Assembly (NCBI GenBank): GCA_036250225.1
Contig: JAPZLL010000012.1
Coordinates: 806,001 to 870,000 of the forward strand
DNA: 64,000 nt
Source: Cercophora sp. LCS_1
Taxonomy: Eukaryota > Ascomycota > Sordariomycetes > Sordariales > Lasiosphaeriaceae
Direction of reading: 5' to 3'
Position 1 is the stretch's first letter; the number at the start of each line of letters is the position of its first letter. Below the pieces are notes generated by a model that searched no databases, was not told where the DNA came from, and was given only the letters and a program-made list of their open reading frames with translations. Positions 23,309 to 35,559 of this stretch are shown piece after piece. The translations under genes were made by a program, and so were the position numbers.

Positions 23309-26273
23309 CTACGAAAGCTGAGCAAGCTTCTGCAAAACCATCAGGACACCTGTGTCGATAAAATGTCAGCCAAACTCTGTGTCATCAAAACGGGAAACAT
23401 CGGAGAAGGACATACCACTAACACCCTGAGTCAAGGTGGCCGTTGCCTCCGTATTCCGGGTTCCAAGGCTGACTGTAACTACTTCCTTCACGGTGCCCTC
23501 CTCACCCAACGAGTTGGCCCACTTGAACACCTTCTCGTCCTCGCGGCCATCGCCGATAACCATCAAGAAATCGACAGGCGACTCGTGTGCAGCATTAGGG
23601 GCCATTCCCGAGCGCAAGTCGGCAAAGATCTTTTGTGAGGCAGTGCTCTTGGTCCAGTCAATGGGCTCGACCAAGACGCAGCCATCAAGGGGAATAGCAT
23701 GGACACGCTGCTCTTCGCAAGCATCATTGATGTGGCTGGCGCAGTCGGTCGCCTGGCGCTGAGCCGTTTCATAGTCCTCAGCCGACTTGTAGTGGAAGAT
23801 GAGAGAGCACCGCCGCTCCTCGATCTCGGTGCCCGGGGTTCGATCCAGGTAGTATTCCATGATGCTCTTGACGGACTCCTTCCACGAGTTGATCTGCTGG
23901 CGGTCGGCCACCTCGGTCCACTTGGTGCTCCCGCAGTCCTTGAGGAAACAGCCATTCTCTGCGATCAAACCCAGGTTCGGCACTCGGCGGAACAGGCGGT
24001 CGAGTTCCTCGGGTCGTCGTCCCGACATCACGTACACCGTGTTTCGCTCATCGAGAAGCAGATCGTTGAGAACATCAAGGGTGCGCTACACCATCATCAT
24101 CAGTATCGTTTCCCCCCCTAAAAAAGAAGGGGTGATCCTCCCTTACCTGTGGGCTGACGGGGATAATCTGGTTTACAGGGCCCCAGCTGACCAGAGTGCC
24201 CTCGAAATCCAGGATGAAGAGTCGGCGCGAAGACTTTTTGTACTGCTGAGAAAGGGTGGCCAGCGACAAACGAGGCACTGATGTCTGATCCTGACGGGTT
24301 TGCTCCTCATACACGAGATGCAGCCGCGTGTTTAGTTCGTTAAACCAATGTGAGCCCGTATGGTGATTGACGGCCTCGTACAGCTTAGTCCACCGCTTCT
24401 CCTTCTCCTCGTCGCCCATCTCCAAGGCTGTCTTGATAGCATCGGCACAAGCGCGGTAGTCCCAAGGATTGACCGACAGCTCATTTCCACCGAACAGTGA
24501 CGCGGTGCCGGTGAATTCAGACAGGATGAGGGAGCCATGCTTCTTCTCGCCCAAAATCTTGCCATCTTGGCAGAAAAGATACTCGTGCGAGGTCAAGTTC
24601 ATGCCTTCGCGTTGGCTGGTGATCATGAGGGCATCGGCTATGCTTAAAAGGGCAAGGTACTGGGCGTAGTCGATGTCTTGCTTCAGGTAAACCACAGGTT
24701 GATATGCGAGATTAGCCCACGACGAATTGACACGAGTGACAATATCTGATACGGTCGCATCGAGCTCGCTCTTCTCGCTGGTTGAAAGGGCAACTTGAAT
24801 TAGGACAATGTTGCCTCTCCACTCGGGGTTCTTGTTGAGGAACAGTTCGTAGGACAGCAGCTTCTGTCTGACACCCCTGACGTGGTCGAGTTTGTCGCGC
24901 GCAACAATGAGCTTCTTGCCGGCATACCGCTCGCGCATGATCTCGATCCACTTCATAACTTCGGCCTCCTCTCGGTGCTGGTCGAGGCTGACAGGGTCGA
25001 TGCCGATCGGGAGATTAACCACGTTGACAAAGCGATCCTCCAACTGGAGACCGTCGGGGGTTGCCTCGGCGCCGAGAAGACGACTGCAGGTCTGGAGGAA
25101 GTGACGCGTGTACTCGTGGATTTGGAACCCAACTAGGTTGGCACCCAGGATTCCCTCGAGGAGCTCCTTTCGCATGGCAACACACCTAAAAATCTCAGAC
25201 GACGGGAATGCGACATGCAAGAAGAAGCCAATTTTGGCCTCTGGGAGCTTCTTCCTGACCATACCGGGCACAAGAAGGAGGTGGTAGTCGTGGACCCAAA
25301 TGACATCGCCCCTCTTCCAGTCCTTGACAATCTTGTCCGCGAAAGCCTGGTTGACATTGACGTAGTACTTCCACGAATGGTCCTCGTAGGCCTTGCTCTT
25401 GGGGTTGTCGGGAATCTGGTAGTGAAAGACGGGCCAAAGGATTTGCTTGCAAAAGTGCGAATAGTGGCCGTCGAAGTCCTTGTCAGAGCAAAAGACTGGC
25501 AACATGTCGTGCTCGGTCGCCAAATTGTCCTCGATGTCTTGGAGTTGCTGAGTTCCCTGGAGGGCATCGGTCGGCATCCCCAGAGTGCCGATCCAGGTAT
25601 AATCGTCCAGCTTACCCTCTCTGAAGGCCGCCTCGGCAGCATTGCGCAGACCTCCGTTGCCCTGATCGGCACTGACTACCTTCCAGTTGGCGCTAGCAAA
25701 AACTCGGTCCTGGCTTTCGCTCCGGGCGAGGGTCGACGGCTGCGTGATGCCTTGACGGCCCAGCTCCTTGGCCTTTTGCTGAAGGCCGGCTTGAACGAGC
25801 GAGGCCGGGGGTGGTGAGTTAGCCCGTGACATGGGCTGGTCGGGGCGGGCTCCCCATGTCGGCGAGCTTCGGTCAGCCGGGGCGCCCGCACGCTGGGTGA
25901 TGGGTTCGGTTGGGGGGATCTGAACGCGCAAACCATCCTTGTTTGCGAAAGGACCAACTTTGGTCTCCTCTGTGGGTGTGTGGGGAGGTGTGATGCTGGT
26001 CTGGGGCTGGAACAGACTCGGCGCCCTCTCCAAAACGGGCTTCTGCTTGGAGGGATGTGCCTTTTCCGAGGCGGCGCCTCTCGGTGGGGTACCCGGGAGG
26101 GTAAAGTGGACGGTTTTGGGGAGGAAGCTATACGCATACAATGTTAGCGTCCATGACGGGTCGCTCTGGGGATTTCTGCAACACCAAAATCAAGACGCCG
26201 GGAAATCCAGCGGGCAAGATGCAAATGACCGGTGTTAAATTGTTACTTACAGGGAAGCGATGAAGACAGTCAT
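23309..26273 (-). CDS. Trehalose-6-phosphate synthase complex regulatory subunit (TPS3/TSL1 type)
   Basis: About 904 aa, complement join(26273..26251, 26127..24147, 24085..23416, 23349..23309). Exon 1 is only 23 nt (MTVFIASL), then the frame continues LFLPKTVHFTLPGTPP. The 14-codon last exon gives VLMVLQKLAQLS. Residues 20-140 are disordered; a GT20 glucosyltransferase-like domain spans about 160-640 (DVIWVHDYHLLLVPGMVRKK, IADALMITSQREGMNLTSHE). A trehalose-phosphatase-like HAD domain follows. Its nucleophile motif reads FILDFEGTLVSW, with Glu in place of the second Asp of DxDxT, and the late metal motif reads GDGREDE rather than GDDRTDE. These changes suggest a non-catalytic regulatory subunit rather than TPS2 itself. 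In yeast, Tps3/Tsl1 stabilise and regulate the Tps1-Tps2 complex. The donor near 24147 sits beside homopolymer runs, so that position may be off by one. Confidence 0.85.
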
Positions 26274-29200
26274 CTTGGGCGGTGTCGACTTAGAAGTCAA
26301 CGGTTGTAGAGGTGGTCGAGTGATCGCCGAGTTTATTACTCGAGGTCGCGTGTGATACAGGGAGGGGTCGACACGATTCGGTGAACGGGATTGGAAGTTA
26401 TATAAATGGCTTCTCCCAGAGAGCGCACGGCGTTACAACAATGGCACCAGCTGGCCCTTGCACTGGTTGGAAGCCTGAGGCCGATATAGGTGAATCCGAC
26501 AACGTCGACGATGCGGCGCGGGACGGAACCAAGGTCGCCCACCAGACAAGCTGGTGACAGCAGGTGAATCGGAACGCACGAGCAGGAAACCGGAGCCCAC
26601 ACGTCCAGCCGGAGCGGGCGTGTTGCACTGGCGAAATATCAAGGCCTCAGGAAGGTTTGGATCCCGACGGGATGGCGTAACGGCGCGGATCGACGAACAA
26701 CGGCGGAGACAGGCCTTGTGCCTTCAGACTTTGCGCCAATGCCGAAATGGCCTTTTGCATGCACAATAGACGCGTGGCTAGAACCGGCAGAAAAGGTAGC
26801 CTTGTCAGAAAAGAAAGAAGACGAAGCTGCATGCGGATCAGTATCTTTTCGAGACACCAGCATCCAGCTCAATAAAATCACAGGAATGACGACAGTGGAG
26901 GTGCTAACGCGGGGCCCGCGAAGCTAGCTCCATCTGACGTAACAGAGGGCCATCATGCGAAGCGCAGAAAGCCCACATGCAGCAGGGAGCTGAGAGCTTG
27001 GCCAAGCGGGCTTCGCCCGGCGACAGGCGCAAGGGCAACGGCGCTTTTTGAGGGGTAGATCGGAGGAAATCTGGAAAGTACCTTGATCAGAGTCGACTGG
27101 GCAGCCCAATTGACGCTGGTGATGGGACGAGGATGGCTGCGCAAGGAGTCTATAATGAGTTGAAGCACCACAACTGGAGCATCTGGTCCGGTCAGGGCCA
27201 AGTCAAAGGAACGGCACAAGCTTTGTCGACTTGTCGATGACTGACAGGGGCGGGGGCGAGGAGGGAAATGATATGCTGCCCGATGCCTTATGTCCTGGCA
27301 CCTTGGGTGAGAGAACGGGAAAGCGGAGCGTGAATGTCACGAAATGGCAGAGGACCTCGACGATGTTTTATCCTGGGCAAGCAACAAGGCAAGCAGCATG
27401 GCAACAGCTCGCTTGACTTGGCCAAGCAAGGCCCTCGGGCAGTTTGCCGCGGGTGGGGCAGCCCTCTCACTGAACAAGACGCTGGCCCGTCATCATCGGG
27501 CGCGCTGCAGGTTCCTGCCCGTCATTGCTGCCTTTGTGGCTCGGAGGGGAGGGAATTGACGGATAGAATGGAATCGGAAGGCACGCGGGACCAATTTTTT
27601 TTTTTGCGACAGAGAACCTTCGACGCGACAAGACAGGGACCGCCTGCAGGGGGCTGGCTCAAAAAAGACCAGGGTGAGGAGGGGCAGCAAACAGGGGCGG
27701 AACGCCCAAGCCACACCTCTCTCCCGAAGCCCGCCAGCGATTAGATCCCCTCAGCGCTGGCCGATCCAGAGCTTTCTGCAGCTTCAACAAAGCCGTCTTC
27801 TTGACCTTCCTTCTGCACCTCCTATTTGACTGATAAAGCACATGCTGTCAGATTGCGGCCCAGGATTTCCTGGGGATATGTACGCGCGCTTGATCCCCCC
27901 TTTTGACGTATTCGGACGCGTCAGGACGGTCAAGCGGACATGCAGCCAGGTCAGCACCCGGAGTCGCAAACTCAATCCTCTCCGGTTTTCCAGTTCACAC
28001 GACGACGCCGCCGCCATCCGTCACGTAATATGGCTTCATTCTTCACCCAGCAGTCGGCCACATGGCAGGGTGAGGCCAGCTGATGGATCAGAATTTGTCC
28101 AAAATTTGTCCAGCAGAATAGTGATAAGTGTAACCGCTGCAGTAGCTTGGCCAGGGAGGGGCGGGATCGACGGATGAGCGGATTCGCAGCGGGGTTCTCG
28201 CAGCTGAGGGGCATCGTGAATCATCACCTTGAAGTTGACCCCTCGGGCGCTCTACGGACTCGCTCTCCAGGAAGGTGCTTCTTCTCTCGATATTATGCAT
28301 CCATCAGGCAACGCCCTCTCAGCATGCCACTTTCTCCAAAACCTATTTCCCGCTCACCTGTCCACGGCAGTGGGGATTGGTGAATCACTGGAAAGTTAGA
28401 ACTGCACTTGGAGGCACCTGTGGGGCGTCTGCGCGTAGAATTCACAGGGCTGGCTTGGCTGTGTTTCCATGATGCTGCACCAAGATTCAAATGGGAAAGA
28501 TAATTACCCGTAGCCCTCAGAGCTGAGGCAACCCGGCGGCAATTGGCTTGGAAATCACGTTCCGCGCCCACAGACCTTTGTTTCGCCGTCGCAGTTGGCA
28601 CCTCGCCAAGGTTCCAATGACGAGGGCGAAATATTGCGCCAATGCTGAGCGGCGTCGACACCGATAACCCGGCCGAGGCGTCCGTCTGATGCCCGTGTCC
28701 GCGGACGGCATGAGGAGAGTCAGCAGGATCGACCGCTGTGAAGTTGCGACACAGGTGGTTGGCCAAAGGCGGGGGAGGGGTTGGTTTGGCTGCAGAGAGA
28801 ATGTGCATGCGGCCACCATTCCATCCTAGAACATTCTCAGAACACTTTGCGCTCTGTGCAGCACTACGGATAGCGGCAACCGTAATTGCCTTCGGCCAGA
28901 CGAACCAAGACGCCGAGAGGTGTTCATGCCCAATGAGGTTGTGTCCAGTGAGGAGACTCAATTCGACAACGTGCCTGGGTGTTATCAACTCAACCCAAGG
29001 CTTTGTGCCTGCTGCTTGAGGTACTTCTGCGCCCGCTGGGCCGGGGACGGCGCCTGTTGGCCGGAGGGACGCCGCAAGTGTCGTCCCGCCTTCCGTTCCA
29101 TTCGCAAAAGAGAAAAAACTTTTCCCTACCTTGTCCAGGACGGACCGATCCCGAGCGCGCTAGCGAGGCGTCCCAGCCGCATGGGAGCCGTTTGATGTGC

Positions 29201-29401
29201 GACATGGTTCCCTTCACAGGCTTCGAGAATCCCGACATATCCCGAATGCGATATGGGGTCAGCGATAGGCTAAATGACCCCATCCTTCCCGAGGTGGTGC
29301 CCTGTCGTCGACATCATCGACAGGCCCGCACCGAAGTCTCAGCAACTCCTTTCGTTTGCTCTAATTATAATACTACCGGCACAGTACTCAGTCTTGGAAA
29401 A
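26274..29401. other. Gene-poor block
   Basis: About 3.1 kb without a supported gene. The left edge is the promoter of the TPS3-like gene. There is a run of T at 27596-27605. Open frames are short, overlap on both strands and mostly lack an ATG start. No family signature, tRNA or transposon end was recognised. Confidence 0.4.
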
Positions 29402-30118
29402 TGGCGCATAGCAATCCATGGCCTGAACCAAGTACCGTCAACGCGTATAAGCGACATGAGGTGGCATCGTCGTGGACCCTCGAGAGCAAAATCTTGCCAT
29501 TGCCGCTGAGGCTCTCTTGGGCGACATGACAGAAAACGCCGAGATCTCATCACCCCCGCAGCACGTGGAACCGCGAAAGTCTGCTCCAACTTCTCCACCT
29601 CACAAGACATTCTACGAGAGCATAGAGAAGAAAATGGAAAAGGGGAGAAACAAATCGAGCAAAGAGCTCGGCTCTGGAGGAACGGCTCGCAAGGGTAGCT
29701 ATCCCCAGGATCGGTCCAAGTTTTTTGTTCGGGGGCATACCATCGTCCGGTCGACAATGGCAGCAAACAAAACGCGGCTCTCCCCAACGGCGACGACGGA
29801 CCGCAAATCCTCTGCCAATTTGTGGGGTTCGACGTCAAGGGTCGGAGAGTGCTGTAGCTCACACATGGTCCACCCAAAAACAAACGCAACCTCGACGATA
29901 CGTACTGGATGCATTCCAGAATACTGCCGAGCATGAGGCCTCCCAGGGCACTGCCCAGAACCTCCTCAGCAGGTATCAACACCACCTCCTTCAACAACAC
30001 TGTAGCCAAGCGCACACACGTAGGCTCAAATGCAGCCCAAGCACACCATCATCGAGATTCCAGCTCCAACCATGTTCTTTTCACAGCAAGTCACAACCTC
30101 CCATTCCTCACCTGATGG
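29402..30118 (+). pseudogene. Candidate frame-broken gene, unknown function
   Basis: An ATG at 29402 opens MAHSNPWPEPSTVNAYKRHE, which reads like a real N-terminus. Near 29470 the likely continuation moves to another frame by one missing base: VDPREQNLAIAAEALLGDM, then KTFYESIEKKMEKGRNKSSK. After about 29720 a third frame looks more natural (DDGPQILCQFVGFDVKGRR) but contains a stop, then NLDDTYWMHSRI. The three frames cannot be joined by usual short introns that I can find. This fits a decayed gene or one with sequence errors. No family is recognised, and the boundary on the right is a guess. Confidence 0.3.
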
Positions 30119-31210
30119 TTACTCTCATTGTTGCACAACTCCTTCGCCCCTCCAATATGAGCCGCCATTACCGCCTGTTTCCCTCTGCTCAAGGCCAATC
30201 CGTATCCCGAAGTCCCCAAATATGTGACAACTCAGAACCGCATTTTTCCCACATGAGCAGGTTTGTGCCCATGCCTCGGATCTCTTTTTACCACCCACCG
30301 CAACGAAATCCCGTCACACATTCCCATCCGGGCAGAACAAGATGATTAGAAGATCTATGGTCATGCCATCCACAAGACGTTCATCACCTGCCCAAAAATC
30401 GTGGGAACATGTCACGTAAAGACACCTCGCACATGCATCTTATGTTGCACAACAACCAAAAAAAAAAAAAAAAAAAAAAAAGAGGCGAGAACGAACAAAT
30501 TGAGAAAGAAAGAAAGAGAAAAAAAAAAAGTGCCGAGCATCCTTGAAGTCGTGAAGAAACGGAACGCCGTCCTGCACCACGATACCGATGCGCATCCCCC
30601 GAAATGCACCCCGGGCGCAGTGCGTGACAGATAGCACCCGTCCGTCTGCCTTGCACACGCATCCAATACGCAACCAAACAAAACCACTCAGAGCCCGCCG
30701 GGAAACCAATTTTCTTGTCTTGCTTGGTTCCCTCGCGTCTCCCGTCTGTCTATCCAATGCAGCAGCGGACAACCAAATTTAATGCATGCATCTTGTATAC
30801 ACCATCAACACGGCCATTGGACGCGAACGTCCGATACACAGCAGGATTGAGCTGGTCAACAAGGTATCCTGTCTGGTTTCCCGCGTTGGATAATTGACCG
30901 TCCCGGTGCGGGATTTCCTCATTCTGCGTGCGCCGCTCCGGCGTTACATGTACTGTATGTACAGGACCGGGATGCGATGTTTATCGCTCCGGGTAGAGCC
31001 GAGCGCGAAGGGAAAAAAAAAAAGCTCCTAGCTTGTGGTGATCAACGGTTGGGTTCGGGATTCCCAATGGGGTTTTCGTTAGCAGCATCGCGCGGGTTAG
31101 GACGCATGAGTGGCGTGGTTCATTCAGGGAGATTCAGGGGTGGTTGGTTGTATCGAGGGTATCACTGGTAACATGGCATGTTCTATGTCCTCTCTCTCGG
31201 CATGGGTTTT
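30119..31210. other. Intergenic region with A tracts
   Basis: No gene is seen. Two A runs lie at 30458-30481 (24 nt) and about 30520-30529, with GAAAGAAAGAGA between them. The right end leads into the 3' end of RSA4. Confidence 0.4.
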
Positions 31211-33073
31211 CTAGTTTCGCCATGTCCTGACGGCTTTGTCTTTTCCTCCGGATCCTACCATTTGTCCATCTGCTGCCCATGAGACGGCGTAGACCTGTGG
31301 AGATTGTTAGTCATGTCAGGGGTGGTCGGTATCCGGAGCGACTTGCCTCGTCTTCGTGTCCGGGCAGATCCATGGCCAGACTGCCATTTCGGGCATTCCA
31401 GACCTTCAAGGTGGTATCTTTGCTTCCAGTCACCAGCAGCCGTGAGTCGGCAGACCATGAACCTTGATAAACCTGCATGGCTGTCAGTTTTGCCTGGGGT
31501 TACAAGTGTCCAAGACATACCGGCGCAACATGCCCCCTCAAGGTGCGAAGGAACTTTCCATCCCTCGCATTCCACAGTTTGGTCGAGTTATCCCAAGAAC
31601 AGCTGGCAATCATGGTCCCGTCTGGCGAGAACTGGACGTGGTTGACCTTGTTCTGATGCCCAAGGAGCCTGGCAACAGGCTTGTTGCCATTGTTGGTTGG
31701 ATCCCAGAGGTACATGGTGAAATCGTCGCCTATGACACATTAGCCTCGCCTGACAACAAATCGGGTGGACCCGCGAAACTCACTCGCCGAGACGAATCGT
31801 TCAGCCACAGTTCCGTTGATCTTTGCCGCGCTCTCAAAGCGTTCCTTGGCCTTTTGTCGCTTGCCCTCCTCCGTCTCGGGTACGTCCTTGGTATGGTCAA
31901 AGTAACCGGTTTGTAGCACGTGGTCAGTCGACAGGGCGATGTGATTGACCCAATGCCCGTGAGTAGTCATGTTGTGGACGAGTGTTCCCTTGACGGCGTC
32001 CCATACGCGGACGGATTTGTCATGGGACCCGGTGTAGATCAGGCCTGTCCCACCCCACCTTACGCAACTTACGGAGCCCTTGTGACCGCTCAGGACGTGC
32101 TCCGTCCGGCCTGTGTTGACAACCCAGATTCGACAGGTGCCGTCTTTGCTTGCGCTCGCTAGTCGGGGGGTGCCATCGCGCCATACTAACAGCGATGTTA
32201 GTGAGATGTTTAGGGCAGGGCAAAGGTTGGGACACACAGTGATATGGCTCCCAGGCCGTGGCCAACACCCATTTCGCATGCCCCTTGAACTCTTGGAATG
32301 ACTTCCAGGTGTCCGCCTCCCAGATTCTCACCGTCTTGTCCATTGAGCATGTCGCAATCTTTTGACCGTCCGGCGACCAAGACACCCCGAGCACCCAGCC
32401 TGTGTGCCCTTTGAGGGTAGACTTGGGAGTACCAGTATTTGTGTCCCATACCCTCGCCGTGTTATCACCGCTCCCAGTCGCCAAAAGAGAAGATGTAGCA
32501 GGCGAGAATTGGCACGCAAGAATCGGCTGTCCATGTCCAGGAATCCGATGTGCCATGCGCGAAACGGCCTGGACCTTGAACACAGCCTGAGGCTCGGCGC
32601 TCAGTGTGATTGTAGTTCTTATCCCCTTATTAGCCCCTATTCTTCCCACACTTCACACCATAACATACTCGAATGGGTTTTCGACGCCATGCTTCTGAAG
32701 CAGGCCGAGGAGATCGCTCGGGTACTGGTCTATTATGATGTCCTTCCCGGGGATATGGACTCGGAAGCGGTACGGGGTGAAATCTTCACGATCCTGCCAC
32801 TCGGCTATCAGTTATGACACTCATGCAAGTGAAGAGACGTCACATTACCCTCCCCAGCAACGTATTCAGCAACACTGAAACATTCTTCTCGGTTGCGTCC
32901 GCAAAATTGATCTCAATCACATCCGTCATCTGCTGCCCATCGCCATTGACGAAGCTGGCCTTGAATGACCCAAGGTCCGTAGCCAAGAGGGGGGCTACAT
33001 CCTGCTGGGTCTGTGTGCGCTCAAGGTCCTCTCTCTTCTGCCGCTTCGAAGGCGGGGGTGCCACAGTCGCCAT
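31211..33073 (-). CDS. rsa4: Ribosome assembly WD40 protein RSA4 (Notchless/NLE1)
   Basis: About 516 aa in seven exons: complement join(33073..32849, 32793..32669, 32617..32238, 32185..31784, 31729..31521, 31472..31347, 31294..31211). Yeast Rsa4 has almost the same length. Residues 1-110 hold a basic start (PPPSKRQKR) and the NLE/UBL domain (VIEINFADATEKNVSVLLNT, DFTPYRFRVHIPG). Eight WD repeats follow, for example SGDNTARVWDT, CSMDKTVRIWEA, SASKDGTCRIW, TGSHDKSVRVWDA, CSWDNSTKLWNA, GSKDTTLKVWNA and SGGKDKAVRTWRN. The family motif EPYHLW spans the intron 3 junction. Rsa4 binds the pre-60S particle, and its UBL domain is pulled by the AAA+ motor Rea1/Midasin. The last intron uses a GC donor (GAG|GCAAGT...CCACAG); GT is absent there. 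Confidence 0.93.
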
Positions 33074-33504
33074 GGCGATTGATGGGGGCTCGAGCCGGAA
33101 AACGGCTACTCGGAGTGGTACGGGGGCTTGAATAAACCGGCGCCGGGTCGGGGAGGAGTCTAGAAAGACTCGGGATAGGGGCTGGCCACGGCGCTGTTGG
33201 TCCGAAGGTGGCGGACCACAAGGTTTGGCTGCTTGGATGGAATGCGGGACAGCTCGAAAATTTTGGCGGTCACCTCTGGCAGAATCAATGCCCCACCAAA
33301 TCGTCGGATCCCCATTCTTCCTTTGCAGCCTATCTCATCTAAACTTTATCCGATTGCGCTTCCAGTTGCAAGAACAGAAAACTCCAAAACTGGCTTTTCC
33401 ATAGTATCTTAGCAGGGCTAGGTGTCGACTTCAATACCGCGTACTGGATTCCGTCTTAGTAAACCTCAATTCCTACGTTGTCAAATATCTGATTAGTCAG
33501 AGAA
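33074..33504. other. Region between RSA4 start and tRNA-Thr
   Basis: This is the RSA4 promoter and the upstream flank of the tRNA gene. No coding sequence is seen. Confidence 0.4.
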
Positions 33505-33576
33505 GCCCGCTTGGCTCAGTGGTAGAGCGTATCACTAGTAATGATAAGGTCATCAGTTCGATTCTGATAGTGGGCA
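33505..33576 (+). tRNA. tRNA-Thr(AGT)
   Basis: A full 72 nt cloverleaf without intron. The acceptor stem pairs GCCCGCT with AGTGGGC, with discriminator A. The D arm is GCTC/GAGC. The anticodon arm is TATCA-CTAGTAA-TGATA, so the anticodon AGT is at 33537-33539. The T arm is ATCAG-TTCGATT-CTGAT. A TTTTT run at 33581-33585 fits Pol III termination. CCA is not encoded, as usual in eukaryotes. Confidence 0.95.
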
Positions 33577-35559
33577 TTCATTTTTGCAATTCCCCTCGAC
33601 GTGCTTTCCCACTCACAGAGTTGGCGTAATAAGGCCGGACCCAGACAGTGACCAAACTTTTTTTCTAGGCACTTCCAGTTGCAAACGTTGAAGCGGATGG
33701 CGATATAGCTCGGAAGATCGTTTGTTTACATCAGGTCTATTCTTCCCAGTGGTAGCAAAGCGCCAGCTAACCCACGTCCAAAGCTCCGAGATTTTTTTTA
33801 GTTGGTCAGACACCCGTACCCTTCTCGTGGCCGAACTCTACTCCTCTCGTATGACAGCTTGCGTCAACCGGACAAGGTACAAGACGGACAAAAACTCTCT
33901 TGTGGATCTCACGCGGCAGTCAGGATAGCGAAACGCCAAAGCCATATCTGATAGGTGGGTAGTCAACCAGCTTGATTCTCGGATCAACCCTCTGTCAGAG
34001 GAGGTGGCTAGGCCAGCTATATGTACACACGGCACCTAAGCTCCCCATCGAGGTCCATGTCCTCCCGGACTGAGTACCCTTTCCCTCCATTTACCTATAC
34101 ACAACTCGTGGCCTCTGGCCTCTCGGCCTGAAAACACCCCTGGTGAGCGCCCTCACCCAAGTGTAGTCGAACAGTTCACCGCCCGAGGCCCGGGTTAATC
34201 CGAAGAAACACCACCCACAAATCCATCATCAGGTCCCACCACAGCAGAAACGCCCATCAAAAAGTTCCCCAAAAGGGCCATACAAAATACAACACCTCAG
34301 AAGGCCAGCCCCTAGATCATCGAAAACCCCCCAAACCCTTACCCACCCCAACACCCAGTGTCCAAGGCAGCCACCCACGGCAACACAGACAGTGACATTG
34401 ACCTCGACAAGGCCAATAGTGATGTCGATCTCGACGAGGATGGTGGCGATGGTGATGGCGAGGGCACCGTAGCCGAAGAAGATACCTCCGAAGCTCGGGC
34501 ATGAGTCTGGCGGCCCACTCCGTCTTTGGACGGCGAGTCCCCGACCCGCTAAATTGCGGGTAAAGTTTCCAGACCGACATCGTGTCGGGGGTACCACCTT
34601 GTTCCCAAGAACGCCACAGGGAGGCAAGCCTGGCCGCAGCCGGTTTACAACCTGGAAAATCTAGGCGAAGAAGGGCTTACCCAGGCCGCAGCCCGGAAAA
34701 GATGATTGTTAATTTCTGTTGATTTGTTGAATAATAGTTGAATAATAGGCTCCCCCTCCGGGTGAAAAGTGTTGGATTCCGAGAGGCACCCGGGAGGAGG
34801 AATAGCTGACCGCCAGGGAGGTGATGCCGTGCGCGGCGGACAACTCCCCCCAACCACTTTAATGTGCGGCCTACGGCAGCAGAAAACCACACACAAATGG
34901 TTTGGTGTGTGCCCCTGGATGCAGTTTAACGTCATACCCAGGACGAGTCGGAAGTGATTCTGCGGACGAGGGTTTCGGGTTGTTGGTGGAAGACCAGAAG
35001 CCGGGCCATGATGGTGGCAAAGTGACCGGGCAAGGCTGGTACGGCCGCAGAAAAAGGTGGAAAAGTCGCCCTCGGCCAGATGTCTGTAGGATCTCTCCAG
35101 TAGGGCTCCCCTCGGGATGAGCATCGGTTTCGACTTCCACCGCTCTGACTCGTGGGGCACTCGGCAAAACATGCAGGAGAGACAACGCAAGTCACAGGCG
35201 AGTCGCCAATCTCCTCGTGGTTCTGAAAAAAAGCTCCGAGGGGAGGAGCAAGGAACCGCTCCATTTTGATGATGTTGTGTTTTGCAGGTGCTTCAATGCG
35301 CATAGGTACCCCGTAACCCTTCTCGGAACCCTTCGTGTGACTACTCTGACAAACATTTCGAGGCGCTTCGGTCCGACGGAGAGAGCAGTTCTTCAACCGA
35401 GACCAATACATATTCTTAGTCACTCCTTCTAAAGAAGGCGGACATCGGTAATAAAGTCGGTAGCCAGCCCAGGGACCGAGCTCATGGGATTGGAGACTGA
35501 CGTTTGGATGCAGATGTTGGCGTTGCACAGCGCAACTGGCTGCATGCCAGTCCACATCA
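33577..35559. other. Gene-poor block
   Basis: No supported gene. A short acidic plus-strand frame at about 34380-34504 (IDLDKANSDVDLDEDGGDGD) may be a decayed exon, but nothing around it helps. The other open frames look like chance. Confidence 0.35.

Noticed and set aside
28293..28988. 231-codon minus-strand frame
   Set aside because: It starts with TTG, shows no family signal and overlaps several other frames.
30458..30481. A tracts (also at 22485, 57872 and 61964) as retroposon tails
   Set aside because: No target duplication or upstream element body was found at any of the four; they look like plain homopolymers.
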